From assembly GCA_964036045.1 (NCBI GenBank), contig OZ038381.1, positions 109,807,367-109,871,366 on the forward strand: 64,000 nt of DNA, read 5' to 3'. The stretch's first letter is position 1. Every line of letters begins with the position of its first letter. A program made the translations under genes and the position numbers. The notes under the pieces were generated by a model, which worked only from the letters and a program-made list of their open reading frames with translations, had not been told where the DNA came from and searched no databases. This DNA is from Eutreptiella sp. 'Long Island Sound 2002' (Eukaryota > Euglenozoa > Euglenophyceae > Eutreptiales > Eutreptiaceae). Below are positions 9,678-18,741 of this stretch, one piece after another.

Positions 9678-12427
9678 GACGTGGCCTGCCGCAGCTTCCT
9701 CCTGCTGCGATCCACGTTGCTCGGCTTTGAGTTCCTCCAACGTCCTCAACATGTCCTCAGCAATCTCCTGGATCGACCTCACGCGTCGGTCTGGCCCCTT
9801 ACCCCTTTCCTTGGACTTTTCCACCGTCTCCGCCCTTTGCCTTCCAATCGGCAATTCGTTGCTCCTTGGGCTTCTCGTCGGGATGGGCGGTAAACTAGCG
9901 CTTATTGTCAGCCTCATATACCTTGCAATGCCGGTGGTCATGTGCATGGTTGTTCCCCTTGCGGTAGCAGACCCAGCAACCGTTGTGCTGTGATCTGTAC
10001 TCGCGGAACGAGAGCGGCGGGTTCCCGATCTTCCGCGGTTCCTTGCGGTTCTTGTTGAACCTTGGGTCCAGGCGGTTCCAACTGGACCTGTCCTGCCCAT
10101 GCTCCTTCATATTGTGCGCTATGAACGCGAAGAAGTGGGCTTCTTCATGATCCTCTCAGGTGGTCGCGGTCCAGAGATCTTGGCCGCTTCCACTCCCTTC
10201 CTCTGCGGTGCCGACTGTGTCCTCCTTGACCTCTCGGTGTTGGCGATCTTCCCGATGACCTCGATGTCCATGGCCCTGTCGATCTTGCACGTCGGCCTCG
10301 TTCTTGGCGTTGAGCTTCAGCTCCACCGTGATGTTCTTCATGAACTCGTCCAGGTTCATGCGGGCGAAGATGACCTGCATCCTCAGCGGCTCCCCGCGCC
10401 TCCAATCCGCGTTATTGAGGCGCATCAGCCTTTGCCCCATGGTGTCGCCGAATACCTCCACGTAGACGGCGTTCTTCAACCCCAACATTCGGCTGGGCTC
10501 GCCGAGGTTTCGCCAGAAGGACTCCATTATTCCGGCGTGGGTGTCCTCCGATGCCATGATCCGTACGGCCACGGGCTTCTTTGCTCTCTTCTTCTCCTCG
10601 TCCCCCACCTTCTTCTTCCAGTGGCCGGGAAGGACGTCCTTGAGCAGGTGTCGGATCTCGCTGGACTCATTCCAGTCCTCCAGCAGCTTGAGGCTTCTTC
10701 GGGACTTGCGGATGTACCGATTCCATTCCCGGACCCTTAACTCCCCGCGCTCCAGCGGCAGCAGAATGGACCACAAATCCTCCAACCTTTGGTTGGGGGC
10801 GTCCACTCGCTTCTCGTCCTCCAACCACTGGAGGCAGGCCTGCTCCGTCTGGATCAATCCCTCGCGGATCTGAACCCTGAGCTCCTCCTTCAGGTCCTGC
10901 ACCAGCCTGTGTGGGAAAGTCCAACATACCCACTTGTCCCTTGGCGCTCCCTCCATCTCGCCGACGACCTCCTCGGTGAAGTCCTCCCAATCCAGGATGA
11001 AGTCATCCAGGTTGGAGGGGTTGCCATCGTAGTAGGGGATTCTGATTCCCCTGAGGTCATCAATCCTGATGGCGTCTCCGACGTCCGCAGCCACCACTCC
11101 ACCGAGACGGATACCACCTGTGGCCGGGGGGCTTGAGTAGATTCCCCGTACATCCCTCTCCTCCATGGAGTGCGGTCCAGTTGGGCCTGAACCCATAGGG
11201 TTTGGAATGCGGGAAGGACTTGCTCCACCGGCTGTCCATATCCCCGTAGTGGGGTCGTTCACCCACAGGTTTCCACCTGGATGGTCTCGACCATGTCCAT
11301 CGGCCCTTCCCATGGTTCGCCCGTGCATGGTCTGGATCTCCTCTTCCGCATAAACTGCATGGGCAGTCGTAGCAGTCGGTGGATCCTGGGCGGCATGGGA
11401 CATCTGTACCGTCAGGCTCCTCAGGTCCGTGGTTGCGTGCTCTTCCCGCATTGACCCAGCCAGTGCCGTATGCTCCCCGAGCATTATGGATTTGCTGAAC
11501 ATGGGAACAAACGGCAGCACACCCGGGTCAACACGCGGAGGCGCGTAAGGTGCCTCTGCAGGGCCACTCATGGGTTTCTTCATGGCGCTCCTGAGGGTCT
11601 TAACCCACTCCACCAGCTCTGCCGTTGCCGGCCTTGCCGGGAGTTCCGGGCCCGAGGCGAGGGGTTGTAACTCCACTAGCCTTTTCAGGCGTCCCGACAT
11701 GTCCTCCACCAGGTGGAGGAGGCTGTCCACCACTCGCTGCTGCTTCTGCAGGGCCATCTCCAGCTTCTCCCGGTACCGGTCCTGCTCCGCTCTCAGCTCA
11801 GCCATGTCTCTCTCTGCTTCCGACTGGTCGTCCAGGATCCCCGCAATGTCCTCCTCTTGACCGTCCTTCTGGTAGTCTAGGCTGTCGAGGTGCTGCACGA
11901 TGGTGTCCATCCCCATCTTTGGGTACTTGCCGATGAGGAAGGATACGTGCTCGCAGTGGCAATCAACGTGCTTTCCACCTGATCCGGCGCATCCCACGGT
12001 TCCCGGGGCCTCGGACTCCTCCGCCATGGGTGTGCCGCCCATGTAATCCCGCTTTGGCTCGGTGTGCGGGGCCACAGGTGCCGTTCTGGCTCTGATAGGC
12101 CTCTGCAACGCCTCGGCGTCATGCTCCAGGCTGGGTTCGGGGGCCGTGTGCGCCCTTGTGGGCGGTCTGGTCATCTCCTCCGACTCGGAAGTAAAAACCA
12201 GTCCGATAGCCATCGGAATGCCCCTCGGAATCTGCAGCTGACCACAGCCTGACCAGGCTGGGATCCGTCTCCATCCCCCTGGCTCCCGCCGCGGGTTTTG
12301 GGGACCCGCGCTTCCGGTAACGCTGGGCCCTGCCGTTGCTGCCAGTCTCCTCCAACTCCTCCGCAGCGGAGCAGAGATTGCAAGCCTTGCGGCATTGCCT
12401 TTCACACATGGAGGCCAGGTCCTCCAT
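9678..12427 (-). pseudogene. Element A gag
   Basis: The start M-E-D-L at 12,427 is conserved with element B. The rest is split over three frames: 12,427-12,119; 12,405-10,156 (long central part); and 10,110-9,895 plus 10,100-9,675. Visible parts are a coiled-coil (D-M-A-E-L-R-A-E-Q-D-R-Y near the middle), a capsid-like region (Y-Y-D-G-N-P-S-N-L-D-D-F and following helices) and a non-canonical zinc knuckle C-W-V-C-Y-R-K-G-N-N-H with a later Cys. A short C-terminal helix (E-D-M-L-R-T-L-E-E-L-K-A) precedes the stop. Frameshifts near 12,300 and 10,130 inactivate it. Confidence 0.85.
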
Positions 12428-12558
12428 GTCTAGCCCATGTCCTACAAGGGCTCTCCGTCCTGAGCATCTTCGCTCTTCTCAGGCTTCCAAGTCCGGGGCG
12501 TCCTTGGGCAGGGCTCATGAGGGCCCAAGTCCCCGGTGCGGCGGTAGGGGGCAGGTGA

Positions 12559-12571
12559 GCCTCTGCTACCA
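12559..12571 (-). promoter_or_regulatory. Primer binding site, initiator tRNA-Met type (element A)
   Basis: The minus strand reads TGGTAGCAGAGGC. Its first 12 bases are complementary to the 3' end of typical eukaryotic initiator tRNA-Met (...CCUCUGCUACCA). It lies at the inner edge of the LTR and is conserved at the equivalent position of element B. Confidence 0.75.
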
Positions 12572-15015
12572 TAAAGAAGGTCTCTACCAGGACCGGCCCC
12601 TGCTGTACCCCTTCCACCATTTCCTGTCACTCCTATGATCTTGCTTCTCACTAGGTTCTGCATGATCTTGCCCTATCCTGCACAACTTCCCACAAAAAAT
12701 AGTAAAATATGGCTCCTTCACACACATTCTGATCCCTTGCAATAACCAACTCCCAAATACAATACCTCAAATCCACAAAATCCACACTGAGGGCTTCCAA
12801 AGGTGTTTGAGGTCCCGCGTTGACACTCAACAACTCCTTTCAACACGCCGGTCATCTCACCGTGCACACAGAGACACGGGCGTTGGGCATGTACATAGAA
12901 TTGCACCAATAGAATAATGAAAAAGCCCTGAAATTGGCATATGAACACCAATCAAGCAAAATTGGGGAAAGAGGTAAACATACACAGTCACAGCCATAGA
13001 CCCCTCCTTCCCTGGACTCAGGACCTTTCCTTGACTCACCAACATATTGCCCTGAACCAGGTCGAATAAGATGACTAAATGCCATGTGCCAAAGGTCACT
13101 ACACAAACCCCAAAAATGTGTTCACCCCCAGTCTCTAAATCCTAGCCCAATGGGGGAGGTGGCTCATCATGGTTTAGAGTGGCACTCAAGACCATGCCCT
13201 ACCCTGACATATCCTTGGTTGGACTTGGAGTCGATTGGGCTTGGAGAATTGACCCATGAAGATGACCTCACAACATAGCAAAATTAGGCAAATCACACCA
13301 TAGTGCCCAAAATTCAATTATATACTCAAAAATGCATACGGCAAATATTCAAACAATCCATGCATGTGTCAAACCGGAGAGTAATATACAAGGGTGATAT
13401 AAATCAAAGATTCATGCCCAACAATATCCTAACATTGGCTCCGAAACCCCTCCGGATATATACATGCCATGCTTCACAAGTCAACTCACGAATTTGAGAC
13501 CTAATTTTGTGAGGCCTTGTGTGCCACGCCAAAGTGACCACGTGATCCAGCATATGGTGAGGTGCAACACCGAAGCATATGCCAACATATATACAACATA
13601 CCATAGTTCACAGATCTCTAGGCACGTTACTGTTAGCCGACCAGTTGAACACATAGAATACAAAAATGAGCATAAAGGGAGGGCAAAAACATGCAAATGT
13701 TGCTAAATTCAAGATAATCACAATAGTATAAAACTTCGCTCACCCATGGTCTCAACATATGGTTCAAAACACAATTGCTTCGGACAATTTGCCAACAATC
13801 ACCCCACTCGGATCCCCACATGGTCGCATAGAGACACCTTCGAACCTCCTCGCAACACGCACCATCAAAATGGGAAAATTGATAGTGGCGCATGTGGGTT
13901 GCTCCGTAAGCCTTCCCACATGCACTATATGTGCGGTAGACTTAGTCTAGCGCTATGGAGCACACCATTAGGACATGGGTAAAGCCTTTGCCACGTGCGA
14001 CTCCATGTATCTTCCTACAACCGGAGATATATCAAATGGGTGTGAGCATAGCAAAGCACATACCATGCATATAACATATACCCTCACAAATGGCTCCCAC
14101 CATGGTATGTCATGACCCCCCATAGCCATAACTTCACGTTAAAAATACGTAGGAACCCAAAGAAAGTTTCTATGCAACACCAACACTCATGCAGTACACT
14201 CGAAAGTCGTATTAAAATATTCGGTTGCATGGTCCAAGAGTTATAGTTCACTTTCTACCCTCTTGACCATTATTCCTTCCTTCAGCGGGCATGTGTACCC
14301 ATCAAAAGCGTTTGACGCTTCCTATATTAGGTTAAGACCAAGGCGATTCCAGCCCATATCTCAAAATTGAAATTACTCCTTGTGAGCAGGAGATATGATT
14401 CTTCAAAGTGGCCTCACGAATCAATTTTGTTTCGCCCATATTTCCAGGGAAGATGAAGAAGAGACAAGAAAATGAAGGTTGATTCGTGATCGGGAAAAAA
14501 TGTAGGACCACTCGAAATTCATCATATCCAGTACGGCGACCTCAAAATCGAAAATCCGATTCTGAATGTCTGAAAAAATCGGATTAATTTTGCGAGTGTA
14601 TACAATGAAAAATGCGGAAGCAACGAACCCTTTTCTGATGAGATTTGACCCTTCATCAGGGTTTCCGCTAAAATATCTGGAAATAACAGTTAACCAATCA
14701 GTTACCGCAAAATCGCGAGCCAACTGCCAGTCCCCGATACATTGACAATCAGAACGGATAGCTGAAAAATTACGGAAACATTATGATAAAAAAACCCTGT
14801 TGATTCCTGATATTTTGATATATACATCTCAGCCGGCGGCGCCTCGGTATTGAATATGGCCGCTCATAGCTGGAATGGCCAAGCCTATCACACTATCACA
14901 TCAGGTTAGGTCAGGTGGATGGAAGAGAATGATATCAGCCAATGGCGGCTTGCCGGCCCCTAGATACACACCCCAAGTGACCCAAAGATGGCCACGGGGC
15001 TCCGAACCGGCTTCA
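12572..15015 (-). repeat. 5' LTR of element A, about 2.4 kb
   Basis: This AT-richer block is homologous over its length to the LTRs of element B (33,445-36,061 and 44,564-46,910). The outer end begins TGAAGCCGGTTCGGA on the minus strand at 15,015, giving the canonical TG start; homology between the three copies ends exactly there. The inner end lies just before the primer binding site. Short open frames inside it recur in all three copies only because the DNA is repeated. Its sequence is clearly more diverged from the B LTRs than they are from each other. Confidence 0.85.
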
Positions 15016-15172
15016 CCAGCTCATCATCGGCGGCGGCCGCCAACGCCACCACCACAGACGGTGAGAGGATCGGGGGGCCGAGATTAGTGGGGGTGAGGGT
15101 CGACGTGGCCCAAACGCAGGCAGCCTCTCCCCCGCTGCCCCCCTCACCGACGCACTCGCCGTCATCCGCCCC
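15016..15172. repeat. LTR-adjacent 157-bp segment, duplicated at 35,792
   Basis: This is the immediate flank of the element A LTR and recurs at 35,792-35,948 with a single difference by eye (an A/G near 15,122). Together with the last 111 bp of the LTR, it forms a 268-bp block (14,905-15,172 versus 35,681-35,948) without indels. It therefore moved together with the LTR end into the 3' LTR of element B. Confidence 0.85.
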
Positions 15173-15431
15173 TGTCTCCAGAGAGACCGGAGAGAGTGCA
15201 GCAGTAGGGTCGGCGATCCAAAGGGAAGCAGCGGAAGGGCGAGGCCACGACAGGGACAGGGGAGGGAGGGGACAAGGACTCACTTTCTGAGTGTGTATTT
15301 TTTTTTAAGTTTCTGGGCATCTGTAATGCAAGGACCTGGGCATCTCCAGAAAAGCTGCACCCGCTGCTCGAAATCCTACAGTCACGTGACCAAATCCCCC
15401 CGACACCAGTGCAGAATATGGCAAACGCCAG
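15173..15431. other. Unassigned GC-rich sequence
   Basis: The frame through the LTR end (14,988-15,290, plus) continues here as an Arg/Gly-rich tail and stops at 15,290. I see no domain, repeat or signal. Confidence 0.3.
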
Positions 15432-16070
15432 ATGGTCGGGTTTCAAGACGCCGCCGCTGTACAACTCTCTGTAGCCTGCCGACTGTTACAGCAAGCAATG
15501 CAGCAGCTCCAACTGTGTCTTCGGCAAGAACGAACCACAACCAAGCTTCTGGAGAAACTATCGTGTTTTCCTAGAGTGCCTGCACAACAACTACAACAGC
15601 AGTCAGTACCTACGACTTATCATGCTACCATTTCTGTTACCTTTCCAGTGTGCAATGACCGCCACACAAGTTGCATCAATGACTCCGGCAAGAGTTTCAA
15701 GGAGAACAGCACGATCAAACTCTGCCCACCGACGCCGCCGAAGGGAAAACAGCTTACTGAGAACATACCAGCTCCGCGAGTGGAAGTCTGCGACATTCCT
15801 CCAGTCAAAACATCCGAAGTTACTCATGCAGCGGCGCCAACAACCAGGTACAAAAACAACAACGCCTCTGAAGCCTTCACAAAAGTAACTTCGAGGAGAA
15901 CACAGCGCGCCCGTGGTATGAAATCTACCTTCGCCTTACCCAATCCTTTCTCTGCCTTGAGGGCAAAAGCAGCTAAGCCCACAGCTTTATGTCCCCGAAT
16001 CACCAAAAAAGTGAGAGAGAGGACAGATAATGAGCAAACCTTGATGTTGCAAGTTCGGGCATTAAGGTGA
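15432..16070 (+). CDS. Hypothetical basic protein, 212 aa
   Basis: An ATG-started frame encodes a Gln/Leu-rich helical start (repeated Q-Q residues at 20-35), a Pro/Thr/Lys-rich middle and a basic end rich in Arg and Lys (for example R-R-T-Q-R-A-R near 160). No family is recognised and no catalytic or zinc motif is seen. The residue mix is less chance-like than neighbouring frames. The frame at 16,176-16,577 may have been its continuation after a frame break. It could be a gene fragment, the first ORF of a retroelement or a chance frame. Confidence 0.35.
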   Translation: MVGFQDAAAVQLSVACRLLQQAMQQLQLCLRQERTTTKLLEKLSCFPRVPAQQLQQQSVPTTYHATISVTFPVCNDRHTSCINDSGKSFKENSTIKLCPPTPPKGKQLTENIPAPRVEVCDIPPVKTSEVTHAAAPTTRYKNNNASEAFTKVTSRRTQRARGMKSTFALPNPFSALRAKAAKPTALCPRITKKVRERTDNEQTLMLQVRALR

Positions 16071-16175
16071 ACCAAACACGAGCGAAGTCTGGGCAGCAAA
16101 CAAGGAGCACCGAGCTGTAGAACAAGCCCGCCGCAAGGCCCCAAAGTTCGACACTACCAAACTGCAAGTCCTCCG

Positions 16176-16577
16176 ATGAATGTCTGGAAAGTACAGCAAC
16201 CGCCACCAGGTACTGTCCTGTCTTTGCACACTCCAAGACCACAGGACCCAGCGCCGCCAACTAAGCGTGAAGAATCTCCGCCGCACGACACGAGCAGCTT
16301 TTGTTCACGCGCGTCGCTACCAAGGTTGCAGTCATCAGATTCAGACAGCGCTTCGTACAGCAAACACTGGGACGCTGAGGACACGCCGCCATCGCCGACA
16401 CGCCATGAATACAAGCTCAGATCCTGCGACCAGACCACCGTCATCCTTAAGCTGACCCTGCGTCACAAAAGTGATTCCACTGATCGCGCTGCAGCTGATT
16501 GCGCTGATTTCGCTTCTTCCTGCGGCTTCCGCAGCTTCCGCAGATTTTACATCAGCTTCTCCCAAATTTTCCTGTGA
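16176..16577 (+). CDS. Hypothetical Pro/Ser-rich frame, 133 aa
   Basis: The frame opens with a Pro/Thr-rich stretch, then a Ser/Asp-rich stretch (S-S-D-S-D-S-A-S near 75), and ends with a Cys/Phe-rich tail. The part after about 16,435 overlaps one arm of the inverted repeat, so the tail may not be original. No domain is recognised. Confidence 0.25.
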   Translation: MNVWKVQQPPPGTVLSLHTPRPQDPAPPTKREESPPHDTSSFCSRASLPRLQSSDSDSASYSKHWDAEDTPPSPTRHEYKLRSCDQTTVILKLTLRHKSDSTDRAAADCADFASSCGFRSFRRFYISFSQIFL

Positions 16578-16644
16578 TGCTAATAGTGTTAGATCAATAA
16601 ACAGTAAAGCCGTCCAAATGGAAAATAGTACGGTGCCGCAGGTG

Positions 16645-17005
16645 CCGTCTGGAGGTTTGGGTACTAGTGCTGCCCGAAAGGTTGAAACCGCATTGAGAAT
16701 GGTATGGGTAAACAATTGAACTTCGTTTCTTTGCTTAGATGTGCCTTGGTGACGTGCATTCAACCAGACTACGTGATTTTTGCGCAAAAATTACTTGCGT
16801 TTGGTTTTTGTAAGTGAAATCAGCTTCCGTCTGAAGGTTTGGGTACTAGGGCGCTCCCCGAAAGGTTATAAACGCATTCAGAAGGGTATGGGTAAATAAT
16901 GATTGCAATGAAACTTCGTTTCCCTGCTTAGATGTGCTTTGGTGTCGTGCATTCAACCAAACTACGTGATTTTTGCACAAAAATCACTTATGCTTGGTTT
17001 TGCAA
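16645..17005. repeat. 182-bp tandem duplication
   Basis: Two diverged copies start at 16,645 and 16,827 with CCGTCTG(G/A)AGGTTTGGG, and each includes the segment ACTACGTGATTTTTGC. A partial third start (ATGGTATGGGTGAATAATG) follows near 17,008. No coding frame is kept across both copies. Confidence 0.7.
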
Positions 17006-17083
17006 TGGTATGGGTGAATAATGATTTCACGTTAGAAGGATAAAGGCATTACGTTAAAACAGTGAAAACCTTGTGAAAAAGAA

Positions 17084-17431
17084 GTGGAATCAGTGCAAGC
17101 AGTTAAAAAAGATGGGGTGCCAAAAGGTGCCATCCCGGTTGTGCTAATGCGCAATTTGGCTGCCGGGAACACTTATACGATAACAATTTATGTTCAGGGT
17201 GGCAAGTTAGAAGTAAGTGAAATCAGTGAAAAACGTTGTGAAAAAGAAGTGGAATCAGTGCAAGCAGTGAAAACAGATGGGGTGCCAAGAGGTGCCATCC
17301 CAGTTGTGCTAATGCGCAATTTTGCTGTGGGGAACACTTATACGATAATAATTTATGTCCAACGTGGTAAGTTAGAAGCAGGTGAAATCAGTGAAAAAAG
17401 TTCTGAAAAAGAAGTGAGATCAGTTTTGTGA
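17084..17431 (+). CDS. Small protein of two 55-residue repeats
   Basis: The frame (115 codons from ATG) is two copies of one 55-residue unit, because the DNA repeat is exactly 165 bp (copies at about 17,082 and 17,247). Each unit reads G-V-P-x-G-A-I-P-V-V-L-M-R-N, then G-N-T-Y-T-I, then I-Y-V-Q and a Glu/Lys-rich tail, suggesting a beta-strand core with a charged helix. Differences between the copies keep the frame open. No known family is recognised. It sits inside the inverted-repeat-bounded segment, so it may belong to a mobile element. Confidence 0.4.
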   Translation: MESVQAVKKDGVPKGAIPVVLMRNLAAGNTYTITIYVQGGKLEVSEISEKRCEKEVESVQAVKTDGVPRGAIPVVLMRNFAVGNTYTIIIYVQRGKLEAGEISEKSSEKEVRSVL

Positions 17432-17457
17432 CCAAGGGTCAGCTTAAGGATGACGGT

Positions 17458-18741
17458 GACTACCGTGTGCTCATGGTACGTACAAGACCTACAAATGGAC
17501 TACGAGTGGCTCAACTCATATTTCCTGAGTACAGAATTCGAAGCACAGCACCTCGTCCCACCCGCCCGCACACTAACTGAAAAGGAAGTAAGGACTATAC
17601 CCTATGTTGTCAGTGAATGCGAATATTTGATTCAAAACTAGCTTATAATATGTTGCAGCGGCGACCACAACGCCCTCGAATCGCTGCACCAATAGCTGAT
17701 TTCTGTGCCTTCAAACATGTAAATGTAAGCAGATCCAGACTCTCATTTACAGATCCAAATTTTCGCTTACTCAGCAACTTCAAGTCTGGGCAAAAAGGTA
17801 TTATAATATGTCTTTCTTGGGTATGCGAAGACGTACCCTTCCCTCAGTTTTTCTCTTCTCAGGTATAATATGCTGAATCTTGATCAGCCACTTTCAGAAC
17901 TCTACCTCCAACTGAGACAAGCACACTCTGCTTTCACAGAACACATTCACAACAAGCCACTCCATCAGGGCAACACATGCCACAGGTCTAAGTCACCACT
18001 CCCTACTCACACTCAACAAACAATGCTACCCACCATCACAGCTCACAACACAGACACTCACTGAATTGTCTATGCATGCTCAAAAATATTGCAAATCACT
18101 TTCTATGCTACGTCTTCGGTTTCAATCAACATTTCAACAAGTACACTTTGTGCCGCTTGGTCACTCAAGACGAACTGGTTATATAGACTTTTCAAATCAT
18201 ATATATATATCAGTTTGCCTTGCACGCTCTGCGCTGTTTGGAGGCCACTTGTTCTTTTTCCCCTAGGGGTGAACTGCAGGTTGTTTTCAAAAGCAGGGTG
18301 TAGTCGGCCGCACACATAAAAAAGCACGACAAGAAATTTCCTTCTACTTTTCTACCCATCCAATCATCGATCCAATGCTACAGTTTTCAACTAGTAACAA
18401 TTCCTGTTTTGCCAGGAAGTCGTGGGCCACCCTTGTGGCCAGGTGGCCTAAGAAAAAGCTTCTCAGCCCCACATTCTCCAGGCCATCACCTATTTGTTCT
18501 GCATTTTACACACACCAACACCCGCTGAAAGGTCACTAAAGCCCATCGGCTACTTCGGGTCCTTCAGGGTGACTCTTTGGCACCTTCGGTGCCTCCAGAT
18601 GCCCCTCCAGGTTGGAAGGCTGTGTGATACTGTATCCATAGTGTTCCGAACTCCGGAACTCGCGCTCATAAGTTTATGACGTCTTAAACAGAGGGAGGAA
18701 ACAAGGGAGGACAAGCGGCGGCAAGGGGCGAGGGGACGGGG
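17458..18741. other. Unassigned, AT-richer spacer
   Basis: Only short frames are present (17,450-17,641; 17,870-18,064; 18,066-18,266), none with a recognisable domain. A TATATATATA run lies near 18,200. I find no terminal repeat, RNA gene or promoter I can defend. Confidence 0.35.

Larger units (their letters stand above)
6672..15015 (-). mobile_element. Truncated Ty3/Gypsy element A (same family as B)
   Basis: On the minus strand this reads 5' LTR (15,015-about 12,572), primer binding site (12,571-12,559), gag, an in-frame UAG, then pol up to RNase H, where homology to element B ends abruptly near 6,690. The integrase and 3' LTR are absent. Gag and pol have the domain order and sequence of element B but carry several frameshifts and stops, and the LTR is clearly more diverged from the two B LTRs than those are from each other. 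A is therefore an older or different-subfamily copy. Confidence 0.85.
16435..17457. repeat. Inverted-repeat-bounded segment
   Basis: About 40 bp at 16,435-16,474 (starting CACCGTCATCCTTAAGCTGA) reappears as reverse complement at 17,418-17,457 with few mismatches. The enclosed kilobase holds two different tandem duplications (182 bp and 165 bp). The arms could be terminal inverted repeats of a small element or a local inversion product. I saw no target duplication. Confidence 0.5.

Noticed and set aside
1524-15015. DIRS-type elements, because of the methyltransferase-like domain
   Set aside because: Elements B and D end in a DDE/DDD-type integrase with chromodomain, and B has normal LTRs, primer site and polypurine tract; no tyrosine recombinase is seen.
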